64,000 nucleotides of DNA from Hymenolepis diminuta (GCA_900708905.1 CAADRB010000004.1:2917685-2981684), one strand, 5' to 3'. Counted from the first letter of the stretch, positions 46,970 to 60,779 are shown. The notes: a model not told the origin generated them from the letters alone. Numbers and translations: made by a program.

Positions 46970-48250
46970 TAAACTAACAGAAGTTCCGTTCACTTTTTAA
47001 ATTTGATTTAAAGTGAAAATTTTATCAAAAATACACTTATTTAGTGTTCAATATAGTCACCGTTTTTATTAATTACATCTTCCTATCTTGCTATAAGCTT
47101 TCCGATTCCTTCTTCATTGAATTTAGGCAGTTTGATCTCAAAAAAAAGAAACTAGCTTCATTTTGATCTCTTCTGCTGAAGTAGGCTTTTGCCTCATTAA
47201 ATGATTCTGTAAGCTCCTGAAAAGATGCAAATCGGTTGGTGCAAGATGGGAAGAATATGGTGGGTGATGCATGACTTCCCAGCCAAATTCTTCAAAGAGA
47301 TTTTTAGTTGCTCTTGGAGTGTGGAGTCTGGCATTGTCATAGTGCAAAATCACTCCTTTTCGATTGATCAAAGAAGGCCGTTTTTCCTGCCGTTAATTGC
47401 TTTTAAACGAGTTAGCTGCTGATGGTAAATTTCAGATGTTATTGTTTTATTGTCACCCATTCATAATAAACAATTCCCTTCAAATACACCATACACGTAA
47501 AAAATTTTTCCGGGTGTAGTCTACTTCTCGGTCATGGAATTGGCTTTGGACAACTTAGCCACTGTCCTTTGCACTTAACATTATTGTAAAGGATCCACTT
47601 CTCATCGCTGTCAGTTATGATTTGGTCTAAAAAAGGTGCCTGAAGTTCAGTGCACGAGAACACAGTGAAATACAACAGGTCACACGCTGTTGCTTGTTGA
47701 TTTCTGACTAATCCCATTTCCCTTGTGGGACCCATTTTCCAGCCTTTGAGACTTTCCGAGCCAAGTCTTTTCATTTCCCTATATATGGTCATACGGCGGC
47801 TTACGTGAAAGGTTTTACCCGGTTCTCTATTAGTGTAAGTTGGATTTTCATCAATAGCAACTTGCAACTGCTCGGAATTTAGTTTTCTTTAGGATCCTGC
47901 TCTTGGTTCGTCTTACAGGCTGAAGTCATCCTTTTTGAAACTACCTTCTGCAGGTGTTTTCATTCACAACATCATTTTCAAAAGTGTCTTTGAGTTTTTT
48001 TGCTGCTGAGCTTGCCGTATTTCCTTGATGAAAATGAAACATTAAAATATGCCTGATATGCTCATTATTTGGAGTGTCTTTTAGGGCTAGAATTAGTTGT
48101 TAATAACGATAATTATCACACAATCTAAAGGAAGAAATAATACTTCATTAATTACCATAGAAAAGCATACAACATTAACAAGCTAAATTGAAGTAATCGT
48201 GCCCTAAACACCTAGCTCAAAAAATGAACAGAACTTCTATTGAAACCTGA
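46970..48250 (-). mobile_element. Mariner-family DNA transposon, near full length
   Basis: About 1.28 kb, flanked by TA on both sides. The ends are imperfect inverted repeats: AACAGAAGTTCCGTTCACTT near 46976 against AATAGAAGTTCTGTTCATTT on the other strand near 48241. The right end starts TCAGGTTTCAATAGAAG directly after TA, the left end has a few bases missing. The inside encodes a mariner transposase relic on the minus strand. Length, TA flanks and coding content all fit a single mariner insertion, now decayed. Confidence 0.85.
47041..48085 (-). pseudogene. Mariner transposase, full-length relic with frame breaks
   Basis: Cut-and-paste transposase of the mariner family, readable from NNEHIRHIL near 48070 to NKNGDYIEH just before the stop at 47041, about 345 codons, so nearly the whole protein is represented. 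The N-terminal part carries helix-turn-helix DNA-binding segments (TFHVSRRMTIYREMKRLG). The catalytic triad can be followed: DEKWILYNN, then HYDNARLH, then HLAPTDLHLF, with exactly 34 residues between the second and third Asp (D34D, typical of mariner). At least three frame breaks (near 47871, 47440-47535 and 47138) rule out a working protein from this copy. It could have been mobilised in trans while its ends were intact. Confidence 0.85.
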
Positions 48251-49594
48251 TATAAGACTTGGGTAGGTCTCAAAAGGGAGATAATATACTTTATTTCGTC
48301 CATATTTTAACGCTTTGAATTGCGAATGCTCAATTTAATGGACTTATTTTCGCTTCCTTATGTGGAGAATTAAGTTGATTTCAAAAATATATAACTATTC
48401 AATCTGTTCAGTTTCTACAGCTATCGTAGTGTGTTGGGAATTTACGTACAAAAGACCCGGAAAACCAATACATGATAAATAGGAGGAAACGTAAAGATGT
48501 TGAGAGTAAAGACAAGACGTAAAAGATCTTTACATCATATGATCCTTGGATTTGGGTTGTACTGTATCTATTGACTGGGTATTTAATTACGATGGCCGGT
48601 CTTGCCACTTCAGTTCATTTTATCTTCTACAGATTGATGATCTTGCATGACGTTATAAAGCTTACTTGATCTCAACTGAATTGAAATAGCTAGCATTTTC
48701 AACCTAACCGAATTCATTAATAAGTGGTTCTCGAAGATGTTCAACCAAGATTGATACATTAACTAGTGCTTAGTATGTCGTCATAATTCACAACGGCCGG
48801 GGCTAAATACGAACGTCAGATGGGAAGACAAAATCACGAGCTTGTCAGAATGTAAAATCCCTTAACCTTAAGTCTAGAACATACGAAGAGGTGGTCTGAG
48901 GTCAACAACATTTAGCTGCTTGTAAATTAGGTATGCCAATGCCCTCAAGACAGTTGTAAACAACTGTAAGTTGATTGATTTACATGATAATAAATTGATT
49001 GATCGGTTCATCCTCTTTTTCACGTCCTTCACAATGTTGTGCCTCCATTTTAAAACCCCTTTCATTCGATTCGGTTTGCATTTGATTTATCTAGCTCACA
49101 GGTAGATGTTCACATTGTTCTACTCTTCCAAATCAGCAAATGATATCCGCGTTTTTCTTTCACATAATCGGCATCCACCTTTCTTGAGCTGGTAGTGGAA
49201 AACTTCTGTCAGAGAATTAATTCTATTCTTTTGTGAAGAGACAAATGTTCTCTTGATAGTTAAGGATTTCTTAACCGACCAAAATGAATATCTAGGGAAT
49301 AATAGTAAAACCATGGAAATGGGAAAATGTAATAGGTGTAAATATCCCAGCTGTAGGGATAAACGTCATGAAGTACTTCTGCTTAATATAGTACCTTTGG
49401 TTTGTCTTGAGTGAGCAAAAGTAAATAGGGCTATGTTAAACGTATCATCACTAATCTTGTCCACTTTCCTTGGACTGTAAAGTGATACAAGTAAATTGGG
49501 GTGCCGTGATCAACTACGTAAATAAATCAACCGGCCAACAAGATCTGAATATAATGAGCATAATCTTACTCCTGAATATGGGGATCTGAGGGAT
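48251..49594. other. No gene found
   Basis: AT-rich flank of the mariner element with only short, motif-free open frames. Confidence 0.5.
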
Positions 49595-50050
49595 GACTCT
49601 ACTTATTTCCAGAACTACTCTTTATTCGCATTCCCTATGACAATACTTCGGTTTTTCATCCACGAAGCCGCAGTGACGCCTTTTGTGTCTTTTATGTCAT
49701 GTCTAAACGTGCCTATCGATTCCCCCCTTTCTATGACGGCCTCGCTTCACTTAAAAGTACATCTATGCTCATGTTTTCGCGCGGCCCTACCCAAGTGACT
49801 CATAAAACTGTCTTTGTTTTTCCATTCAAGAAAAAACAACGCAAGCGTGTCAGCTACCGGCGCCTACGCCCCCTCTCATCTCCTCTGTTCTTCAGCCCTC
49901 AGCCGTCTCTCTCCCTTACTCGCTTCAATCCTCATTGTGGCTTCATTGAATACATTTTAGTCTAATCAACTCTTGGTTTTCTGCTCCACAATCGGCGTTA
50001 GCTGTTATTCAAACAGTTGCGAATCGGCGACTGTTGTTGCTGTTGTTTGT
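49595..50050 (+). repeat. Unclassified ~400-bp repeat (family B), copy 4
   Basis: ACTCTTTATTCGCATTCCCT, CGAAGCCGCAGTGACGCC, GTCTAAACGTGCCTATCG, ACCCAAGTGACTCATAAAAC, TTGGTTTTCTGCTCCAC and GGCGTTAGCTGTTATTC repeat the order seen at 35700. The 88-codon open frame at 49699 falls wholly inside the repeat. Confidence 0.75.
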
Positions 50051-53000
50051 TGTTATCTTAACCCCCCAACAAGTCAAATGATGAGGATTTAACAATAGGA
50101 CACCATAATGCAAATTCTCCCCCTTCCCTCTCCCGCCATTGAAAATATGGACAACTCCGTGCTTCCGATTTCAAGGAAAATAAGAGTTGGGATATTTTGA
50201 CTTCAATATTCGCTTAGTTTTCACTCCTTCATCCACCTTATACCTCATTGAATCAATTTGTCGTTCCTTTTATTCAGATATTTGTAATAGTTTTTGCTGT
50301 ACTATGAGTATTAGCAATAATAATAATCACACTCAGTTCATTTGAACACTACATCTCACTAGATGCATTGGAAATAGTCACAAATGATCCAGAAGACCTC
50401 CAAGAGAACACTTCTTGGCTGTATTACCGAACTACATGGAAAAGTGGTGAATATCAGAGTTTACTTTATACGAGATCCAGTAGTCTAGACTTTCTAAAGT
50501 TTATTTACCTTCAAAACTTACTTTTATAAAAATTGAGGATTCTGATTTGATCTATTCTTTAAAACAATAGTAAAAAACTACGGATGCAATTGTGATTTAA
50601 ATTACCCCATAAAACTTTTCATTCTCTAGAATTAATTTGATGATCTCAGCTAGATCACTACTATTAGTTCCCTTCTTTGAACAGAGTAAATTATCGAATG
50701 CGTAAAAATAGATCTGTCCAACGTCTCTGAATTTCCCACTCTAGCCTGTTAAAAAATCGCATTCACATGACCTTTACCTGTCCTTGTAGCGAAGCTTATA
50801 AGAATTTTTGTTTTAACGTGTTTGTTTGACGGAGAGTTTCAGCGAATAACACCCCAGGGATAACTGGTGGAGTTTTCTCCTTTACACGTGCTTCCAAGTT
50901 ATATACACAAATTATGACTTAATGTGTAAAGATGTTGAGTTGATCTTTTTTACCTTTTCAACTTGGCTAAAGTCAATGGCTTTGCCCCCCAAATCTTCTT
51001 CGAATTCTTTTATTCTGATGTTGACAAGAGAAGAAATTAATTTTTCAGATGTCCTTATAAGACAATGAAATATGAGGTTGATTTTTAATTATGCAGGTCT
51101 GATCTACTGTTTATTAATTGTTGATGAAATATTTTATCTGTGATTTCTAACCAATATTCAGACCTTGTTATTCCCCTTCAGATCTAACCCAGCTTCAAAT
51201 ATCCGACTGATCGGCTTATGTAATGAAGTCATTACATGCCCCGTTCGTAACCTACCTAAATACGATTAGTAGCGAAAACCAGCGGATGACATTTATCAAT
51301 CAAAGTATAATAATAATATTATTAGTGAGCTCTGTTACGCTAGAATCCTGCAAACTTGTACTTCTCCGTTATAATAGAAAGATACACTCAAATGATATGA
51401 CCAGACATCCAGATTAATCAACGGGTCAGTAAGTACTTGATCTCGTGGATATGAACCTTCTCAGAAGTCCAGGGAATAAATCATGAAATCTTAGTTTTAA
51501 AATTTGAAACAGCAAGCTACTTGTTAAGTAAAAGGGTTTATAAATTGAATCCGAAAATCAAATGAAGTAAGGCTATTGACGACTTCTTCTGGATCGCTTC
51601 CCCTTTTAATTATTTTACTATTTTCGAAGTTTAGAAGCCTTTCTGCAATAAAATATTTTGATTCATTTTCGCCTTTTCAAGGATTATAATGTGATATAAT
51701 ATTGATAAGTACACAATCCTTACTTTACAAAGCAGACATATATTTATAATCTTCGAAACCTACTTTTGGTGATATTCTGCTATATGATACTTTGTATGCA
51801 CTCGAATCTTCAAAGTGATACGCTGCTTTTGAAGTTAGTATTGTCTTCTTTTTGTTTATATGAACTGGGGAAATTAGTCGTTACCGCGACAAGTTAAACA
51901 AGATGCAAAGACAGCATTTGAAGGGATTAATACTTCGTGACGGTAAATCTAAAATCCATTTACAAATTACTATCAGAACATGAACATATCCATATCGAGG
52001 GTAATCAAGTGGTAAACAGATGGTATTATCAGCAAAATCAAACTTTATCATTGGTAATTTCTTACGGATTTAACCCCAATTTCTCAAGACTTCGCGCATG
52101 AGCACAGAAAAACAGTTATACTAATTTTTTATGAAATCAGTGAACTAAAATGACATTTGCGTCACATATACCTGTAGCTATATAAGTGTAATTGATCACC
52201 CTATCCCCGTCTACAAGCGCCCCTCATATTATACTAAGATGTGATCTAGTCAAGGCATGTTGTCTCCGGATCTTCCCGATATTTTAATTCAAAGACCGTT
52301 TTGGGTTTAGTGAACACACAGAGGAAGAAACAGAGGAAGAAGACGAAAGCTTGTAGCTCAACGAGGGTCTTCTTCCTTTCACTACAAAGTTATAACAGCT
52401 TTTGTACGGCTTCACACTTTGGAATTGATTGGCTGCCAGATCAGGGAAGAATTTCACTTTTCCTAAATTTTGGACTCCTTAAGTTTACAAGCTTTTGCAT
52501 AATTAGTAGTACCACATTCTAACGTTAAGAATGTCAATATACCAAGCTTGTAAATTAATCATTCATTCCCGCTGTGTAAAAAGCTAATTGGCTGATTGTT
52601 TGAAATCGAGCGATCGGTTATATCCTTTTTGAATATATCTGTTTCCTTTAAAAGCTAATGATGAATGATAAGCTTTTAGATGCCAGCCAAAATTTCTTAA
52701 AATAGGATGCTATATAGACTGAACAAGACTATCAAGTTCATCTTAGTGAAAAGAAGTAACAATAGAGAGCCTCCCAACAACATATTCTTGAATACTGAGA
52801 GGAAGAAGTCTCCATGATATCTTAGTTTAGCCGAAATGATATTCTTTTCATTACTTATATCATCTTGGTTCTTTAGACCCAATCAGATTGTGAGGAGGAA
52901 GGCGAGGTTGAGAGTACCGAAGATAAGGAATCTGGCCATCTCATTCTCTATTTCCAATAAAGTTGTGATTTAATAAGTCAAAGAATGTTCAGAAATACTC

Positions 53001-53580
53001 GGAAAAATCACAACGACGATATTTAATCCGATAGGTGATGCTACCCGGTATCATGAACTTTATCTGAGCCTCCCATGGTTTTATCGACTTCAAGAGAATC
53101 GCAAAGCCATGGATTATTTATTTTATTCTAGTTGTCTAACGCCAAGATAATAAAATAATTAAGATATTTAGGATACAATCCAGTGTCAAGGAATAAGTTA
53201 AAAGACCTTGTCAATATTAGAGGCACATGGGAATTAAGCTCGAACATATTCGTATCCCGTAGATTTTACCCTATGGATACCCCTAGGAGCTTCAACACTT
53301 GCAACAGAGAAACTACCTACCAAAATATCACTAATAAGTCTAGCATATTTGTGTACATGCTTTATTTGGCGGTATTCCTTTATTCATTTCTGTTGTTATT
53401 AATCAATTTCTCTCAGAAAACGGAAGACAAAATGAGGATTTCTCCATTTAAAAATCCTAAAGCAAATGATTTTGGAATTTTTCTAGTCTTATATGCTATT
53501 CAAACTCATTTCTGGATGATTTTCGCAACAATTGTACTTTCCTGCCTATGCTAGAGTCCACAAGCAAAATCTAGGGCGGT
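50051..53580. other. No confident gene
   Basis: The longest open frame is 53183-53551 on the plus strand (123 codons from GTG). Its middle is hydrophobic, with two possible membrane segments, but AT-rich sequence often gives this by chance, so I do not call it. Confidence 0.4.
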
Positions 53581-54170
53581 TTGTTAAACCCTTGTAATTG
53601 TGCAGGGTCGCGCTAGCTGCATTGCGTGCCTAGATAGTGCGGACGTATGTGCATGTGTGCCAAGTTGCAAACAGATGACTCGCCCGGTCCCTGGCACATA
53701 CGCACGCACTTCGGCCTGGAGTTACACACAAAGTGGGTGAATTTATTCGCTTCATTCTGTATGTATGTGTGCGTACAAAACGCCTTCTTTAAGCGACTAT
53801 TTTCAACTGGGATTGCCCACAAAATTCAGTCTAAGTGACGACTTTTAATCGTTTAATCGGGGTCTTAAGTGGAGTCCCCATTCACCTCTAAGAATACAAG
53901 AAAATTTTTTGAATTTGGGCTTGTTCAAATAAATCGGCACGGGCTGTTATTCCGGATGAGAAGTGAGGGAATTTTTGATGGTGAATGAATTTTGAATAAA
54001 TTGGGTGAGAAATAGGAAGGAAAACGGTTAGAACAGGACCACAAACATCCAGGGACCAGTTATACATGCGGCTCGGGTGTGCGGACGTATTACCAAGGTA
54101 GTCTTGCCAATTCGCTGGGTTTACATAGCACATGACGCGTGTTTTCGTCGGACCCTGGCCCTAACCATCA
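53581..54170. other. Compositionally distinct, GC-richer island, unclassified
   Basis: Noticeably richer in G+C and CpG (GGGTCGCGCTAGC, GTGCGGACGTATG, CATGACGCGTGTTTTCG) than the flanks. Two GTGCGGACGTAT blocks, at about 53637 and 54078, bracket much of it. No coding signal on either strand. It may be a recent insertion of a non-coding repeat. Confidence 0.35.
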
Positions 54171-54774
54171 CAAGTAGCCGATTCAAAACTGAAACATAGC
54201 AAGACAACTAAAATGCATTCTATTTCAATCGTCTATTTTCAAATTAAATTAACATACTGCAAGTGTTGCCGTAGCGTATGGCCAACACTCTTTAAAGATA
54301 ACCGGGATATCCACAGTATCAAACCGCTAAATGTATTGCTTGGGATGACTGAACTCCCATCCCAGCTCCAAAAAATCCCCAGTTAGACACTGAATTAATT
54401 GACTCTAAAGACATAAATAAGTTGTATGTTTTGGGTCGTTTTAACAGATAACTCATTAGCAGAAGAGAGTTTTCCAGTAATATACACAATGTCCTGAATT
54501 TAAAACCGCTTCAAGTTAGATGGTCTCAAATACAGTGACTGACACCTCAATGTCATGTATTTTCTTAAAGAATTTCAATCTTCTAATGGAATATATGAAT
54601 CATAGAATCGTAGTTGGTTAACATTGTTAAATTTTCCGGAACTCCGTGGCACATAATTCCATTATACAATATAAATGTTTACTTCCCTCTCCAATCCCAT
54701 TACTGGACTATTCCGTATGTATATACTTGATATGTATATCTATATACATGATCGACAATTGTCATGTTTTAATC

Positions 54775-54975
54775 AGCGCATCGGCTAACATGCTAGTCTG
54801 TGGGGTAAGCGGTCGCTGGTCCACAGTCCATCAGAGCCTGCACAGTGAGCGAAATGATCAATTGCACTGATTAAGTTTAGGCAGTAAAAGAGGTGGTAGG
54901 ATTTGAGTTTTCATCAGAGAGGCTTCGTAAAGCTACCTCTTCACCCAAGATGAGTGTGGGAAACTCTATATATCT
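54775..54975 (+). repeat. tRNA-derived SINE-like repeat, copy 9
   Basis: Head degraded (GCATCGGCTAACATGCTAG). Body CACAGTGAGCGAAATGATCA, CACTGATTAAGTTTAGGCAG, GGATTTGAGTTTTCATCAGA, GAGGCTTCGTAAAGCTACCT and tail CACCCAAGATGAGTGTGGGA are in family order. Confidence 0.7.
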
Positions 54976-55904
54976 AATTCTACATAAATGTATCTGTCAT
55001 TTCTGATGTTGAAGATTTCATCTTAAAGTTTCATCCCATCTTGCTTGATTTGTCTCAACCATGGCTTATAAATTTAAATTAAGAATAGAACTCTACGTTT
55101 TGAGCTCGAAATCCATGTATCCTAATAACATACTGTGAATACTACTTCTGTAAGAAGTAGGACTTATAACTACTGCATGCATCAAAATCCGAATGGCCGT
55201 CGTTTTTAGTTTTTATTCTGTCTCTATTTTCCTAAGTGTCTTTCCAACTTTCCGGCCCATTTTATCAAGTCAGATATTAAAAGTGGAAAAATATCCTTGA
55301 TCTGATAAAGGCTCAAATACTATTGTAAGAGTTGGGTACAACCGAATATGAGAGGTTCACTAAATCGGTCTTACCCAAAAGATCAGCGACCTTAAATTTA
55401 ATGAGGCTCTGGAACTATAATCAAACAACTTTGGAGGCAGACGTCACTCTTCGATGCGAGATACAGTTGTCTAGTCATCTCCAGGAGACCTAAGGTGAAT
55501 AGGGAAACTCCCTCTAGTCGACCTAATTGTACATTTGAAAGAGCTGACTTACAGAATATTTCCAGCAATGAATTGTCTTCTTTATATATGGTCTCAAAAG
55601 GGAGAATGATGCTTGTGTCCGAGAACCAAATATCACACTTTCGGATATCACTGCCAAGTATCATCGGATTGAGAAACTGAAGAAAGACACAGTTTTGGTT
55701 CAAAGTGCCCTACTAAGAAAACAAAACTTCAACATAGTCCTAATCAGCACACTTCACAAAAAAGAAAAATTCATTCATCCTCCGGTCCTCCATCCGCTTG
55801 TTTATTTTAAAATGAATGCCATTTTGCTCAGTTTTGTCAATGCGAGCAGCAAAAGAGATCATAAGGGATTAACAGAGGGTGTTTAATAAAAACCATCAAA
55901 ATAT

Positions 55905-56050
55905 TTCAAACAAGAGGTGGAGTTCAACAATAAACAGTTTGATAAAAATGCGGCAAATCCTCAAAATATGAGGAGAGAAAATGTTCTATCAATAAGATGT
56001 TCTCCAAAATGGTCGAAAACCTCCAGCAGCAGAGAACTAGATCTCCTAGC
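55905..56050 (+). pseudogene. Probable mariner-like transposase internal fragment
   Basis: One frame reads KYFKQEVEFNNKQFDKNAAN and continues with PQNMRRENVLSIRC. This resembles the block after the first catalytic Asp in Tc1/mariner transposases (a FTVEQ-FNNQNDR type pattern). It is short and divergent, so the assignment is tentative. It may belong to the same lineage as the fragment at 63059. Confidence 0.35.
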
Positions 56051-56909
56051 AGTACTACACCTTAGAAGAGTTGTATTTTACAAAGTGGATGATTAAGCAG
56101 TCACAAAAAACTGATCATTATAATGAAAAACGTCAACATTGACAACAAACACTCCCATAAACCAGACAAAATGGTGGATATTTGAAATAATTCCTCTAAA
56201 TGGCAGAAAAATAAGTGGATTTAAAACTCTTATTTGTGCGGCAAACATAGACTATCCAGTCTTTTTCTACTCTTAAGTTAGGGATTTTTGGGAGACATTT
56301 CACCACGAAATCTGAAGAAAGTCAAGACAGTTACATCGAACCTTATATTGCCCTTTGCCGTAGATCAGAGACAAGAGAAAGAAAGGACAAGTCAGTTAAA
56401 TACTCACGAACACTATTCAAATTCAACAATCAGATAATTTGCATATGTATTTCATGGATCAGATAAAATAATTAAATGTTATTAGCACAAAGAGAAATAT
56501 AAACAAACTTTTTCTAACATTAATTAATAACATTCTATTCTTACAAATAATATAAAGCTGAGTCAGCATTTTGGATCCGCATTTTGGAATCTTCAGAGAT
56601 CACCACAAACCATCCATCTTCGATAACGGATGACCGAAGTTAAAGTCCGCATTAACGAACAGAGTGATTACTTCAAAAAGGCCTTAAGGGAGAGGCAGAA
56701 GATTTTTATCTTAATCGAGACTTAATTATTAAGAAAGTATAATTGATTTTATGACTATGGTTCATAAAATCGATTGGTTATTTGGTCAGTCCTTTAGCAG
56801 TATGATTCATTAGCAGGTACAAATATGAAAAAAGAATCAGAGAAAAATTTTGTGCCTGATGACCGAATTCTGTTCAAAAGTGTTTATGAATTCTCTTCAG
56901 AGCATTAAA

Positions 56910-57300
56910 AATGCACTCCAAGGCCTACACAAAGTCATGGCTAAGACAAATCGGTCAAGACGACAAGGACGTCCGTGGTCTCTAAAGACTTGAATCTCCC
57001 CTAAAGGCAAGTTCCTCGTAAACCGTGGAGTGCGAAACTACCAAGTGTATGTAAATGTTCGGAAAAAGATAGCATTGCTCTTGAACTCTCATCGGGATCA
57101 CTATCCGTCAGAATTAATTATCAACAAGGACTTTCAGTAACCAATTTTCGGTTGTTGATAGTTGAAACGCCACAAATCAAAACGTCCTCCTTAATGTTAG
57201 CAGTGAATTCAGTGCGAGCCTCTTCAGAAGACTGTTTGAAAAGGAGCAGTATATATTCCTCGGGCTGAGAAAAGAAGAAGTAGTTATTCCGAATATTATG
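56910..57300 (+). repeat. Repeat resembling a transposase N-terminal region, related to 8430-8560
   Basis: The stretch starts with a basic segment (AKTNRSRRQGRPWSL) like the linker between the DNA-binding helices of Tc1/mariner transposases. The part from about 57165 to 57290 is clearly related to 8440-8550: both share AACGCCACAA, GCGAG.CTCTTCA and CTGAG...GAAGAAGTA at matching spacing. Frames are broken. Identification as transposon-derived is an inference. Confidence 0.4.
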
Positions 57301-60300
57301 AACTGAATCTTCCTGCTCATTTTTCCAAACTATTTTCTTCCTTTAAAAGTTGTGCGTCCGCTTGCACTAATGGTATTTTGTACACTATCTCAAATTATGC
57401 ATGTACTTATAATAACAATTTCCTGGTACCAGCGAATCCGTTTTAACTTGATATATTACTCTACACTTCTTCACTCCGGTAGACGCTTTTTTATACCACT
57501 TTTCTTAGTTGTTTCCTAAGGATAGATTTTAGATTTGTATTTAAAAATAGTTTATTCCACCATAGCCATCTTCTCCTCGATTCTCGCTCTTTTTACCAAG
57601 GGTATATAGTTGCATCATGGTACATGAGACGTAATAGAAAGCAGAGCTTGCCAGGGTTTTTAATCCATCAAGGAAGTTAATGTCTAAACCTAGATTTCCA
57701 GACCAGGTTTGGGGAGTTAAAGGAAGAGATATTTTGTTTAATGAGAAGATATAAGAGGCAAACATGTTAAATACATTTAATTGTGTAAACTAAGCAATCA
57801 GAGAGTATCACTCTTATTATCACATGAAGACCTTAAGAAAATCATTTTCTCATTATCAAAATAATAAACAAATAATCGTGAGAAATAACCTATATTTATT
57901 TAGCTCTGCTAAGTCATTAAATTTCAGCCATCGCAATTAAATGAGCGCTGGATATTGTGGACAAGAATTTGCTAAATAATCCAGGCGAAGAAGTTTGAAT
58001 TCTGGAAAGCGGGCTACTCTTTAAGTAAATATTGTACAAGCCGAATCCAAAAATCAAATGAAGCGTCTTGAATTTAGTCTTATAAGCCTCTCCTCTTTTA
58101 TTAAAATTACTGTTAACCGATTTTAGTTGCCTTTTCACATTGAAAGATTGCAAATTATCCATGCTTTATTGCGGATATTAATATTGAGAAAACGTCTAAG
58201 AAGGTACTTATAGTAGGACAAATCAGAATTTTATGAAGAAACGAGTGAGGACTATAGAAGGGACAGTCTGAAGGTTAGGACGACCTCACTTCATCTAATG
58301 TTCGGAATCATTCAATTATTGGCTTTTGTGTTTTCTTTTAAACTTGGTAGCAGTTTCGTCCTTCACACAATTCTACTCAACAAGGGAGCACACCATATAT
58401 GAATTTAGTATGACTGACCTCATCTCATGGTCGTTTGGAAAGTTGATAACATGTGGATTCATCTAGATAGTTTTCTTTTACGCAATAATTTTAATCGTGG
58501 TTGAAGATCATTATTTTGAGGATTTGACTTCTTTATCAAATTTAACATCCAAATTTCGCCTTTTTTCTTGTATCCGCCCGTCTTTACCAATCATTTGTGT
58601 GCAGTGTTAGATTAACCTGTTTTCAGTGGAGAGGACTCCAATACCTCTGATAGTAAGCCGACAAACAAAAACTGAAACGGCAGAGTTGTCGTTTTGTCTT
58701 GGGGTTTTCAATTTCCTCAGGTTGTCTCCAAGTCGCCAATCAGCCCTAATAACAAGCGGTGTTTTGACCTCCAAGCATCAACAGCATGGAGATAACTTGT
58801 ATTCTTATATAAGGCCTTTGTTTAGTTAATATAGTATCTTGGAGTACCTGAACTCCTATCTTTTTTCTCGGATCTAGTGGGCAGAAAGATCATAGCGGCA
58901 GAAAACTAACCTCCTGGTATTACAGCAATATGGAAGATCCATACATAATGTAAAGACTTATACAGAGAACCTACTAACTCCAATGAATGCGAAAATTGAA
59001 TAATCGTAATTACTCTTTCAATGTAGCACTCGATCAGTCAACATTGAATATTTTAGAACTTATCGTAAACTGAAAATAAAAGAATGAATTTGGAAGGTGG
59101 ATAGTAGGAATAAAATCTCTGAGTTACGTTGTCGACTTCTGAGTCTCAATTTTCGCCTAATCTACTTTCGAGAATATGTGTTAGTATTTGATTTTTCTCT
59201 TGTGCCTACTAACGTTAGCCACCAATTTTGATACTACTGAAAAACTCTCGGGTTATGAAATGTATGTGATCTCAAGCTGCCAATGAACGAGAATGGCATT
59301 TGGAGAGTACTAAGAGAGTTAGAGCATCTGTGGGTTATTTAGTTTATTGTTCTTAACACTGTAAAAATTCAAATTCATGAAGAAGCAAAACTAACTGGGG
59401 GAGGGGTCATTATCGTTAAGTCCGATAAATTAAAAGGTCGTATTAAAGATTCACTTTCAACAAGGTGTTTATACTTTTCAGTACAACATTTAGTAATATG
59501 TATGTAATAAGAAACCGATTTTGAAGTTTGAAGGTATTGATTTCGAAGCCAACGATTTTTTGCATAATTAAATTTGTGATTAATACTATCTTGTCGATAA
59601 GAGCTTTCTGACTTGAACATTTGTGAGAGGTTGCCCTTCAATTATAACTCACCATCAATTGGCTCTCAAGAGCGAATATTTGTATCTGTCTGTAATAGCT
59701 TAGTCCATTTAAGGTGCGATTTGTGACAAGCATATTTTAATAACGATAACTACCAAAAAGGTATTCAAATTATTCATATGTCACACGAATAATTATATTT
59801 CTTCATATTAATATCACCCATAACAGCGCAAAAATACTTCCATACATTTTACTCACAGTAAACCACCTGAATAAGAGGAACGGCAAAAGAGCTCGATAAG
59901 ATATGAAACAGGGGAGGGAGGTCAAAAAGAGGCAAGTAATAAGGCCAGGGCATCAAAAGTCTTACTTCATTTGATTAAGGAAATCACTGAGTTGTCCATA
60001 TTCTAATAAAGAATATACTTACGTTAAAATTTGTGATTGAGATTATGCCCAGGGTATTCGAAGCTTGCTTGCCGGTTTATTTAATTCTGTGGTTAGTCAA
60101 GCAACCTTGATTCGTTTGTAGCTCTTACAGCCAAGAACAGATAGATGTAACTAGCAACGATTTCTTAAAGTTAGGACGAATATAAATCCTTTCTTGTATA
60201 AAGTAATGTTAAAAGAAAGGCAAGAATAAAAGATCTTGAAATTAAGATCTAACGATAAAATACTAATGTAGAAAAGGGGGGTGGAAATATATGTATTTTT

Positions 60301-60779
60301 TATATTTTGAGCTTTTCAGATTCATTCCGTAAGTCTTCATTTAATCCGTTTGAATTAGAGCCTGTATCAGAGATACATTTCGGACATGTCTACTAAGAAG
60401 AGTAGTAAGACAAATGGAGGATTTGTACGTAGATCCAGTTGCAGTCAGGACCTCTTAATACGTAAAATCTTCATTCCTAGAGATTTTGAGAGCGTCGGGT
60501 TAAGGTCAAATTTCAAGGCAAGTGAGTGAAAATCGCAGTAAATGTTGGTTTCAGGAGTTATCTGCTTTTAATTAATTACACTATCTTGATCACATTTAGC
60601 GGAAATTCATAAGATAGCGTACACAGATATTGACAGAGACAGAGGTACAGGTGGAGACAAAGTGATAGAGCTCTATATTGGTTATATGGTAGCGAAATTT
60701 CTCTTGTGACTTAACATAGTAGGTATGTAATTTCCATTAGGATCAGTACTCAAAACATTTGCCTTCGGTAAAGAGAAGG
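57301..60779. other. No gene found
   Basis: AT-rich with short open frames only. A stretch near 58870-58950 resembles 13500-13600 (CTAG.G.GCAGA, TTACAGCG, AGTATTAC-type blocks), suggesting one more dispersed repeat. Confidence 0.4.

Noticed and set aside
49699..49965. 88-codon open frame on the plus strand
   Set aside because: It falls inside a family B repeat whose other copies do not keep the frame open.
53183..53554. 123-codon plus-strand frame with hydrophobic segments
   Set aside because: It begins at GTG, has no recognisable domain, and AT-rich DNA readily gives hydrophobic frames of this size.
54715..54755. CRISPR-like or regulatory repeats of GTATAT units
   Set aside because: These are simple imperfect TA/GT microsatellite sequences without spacers.
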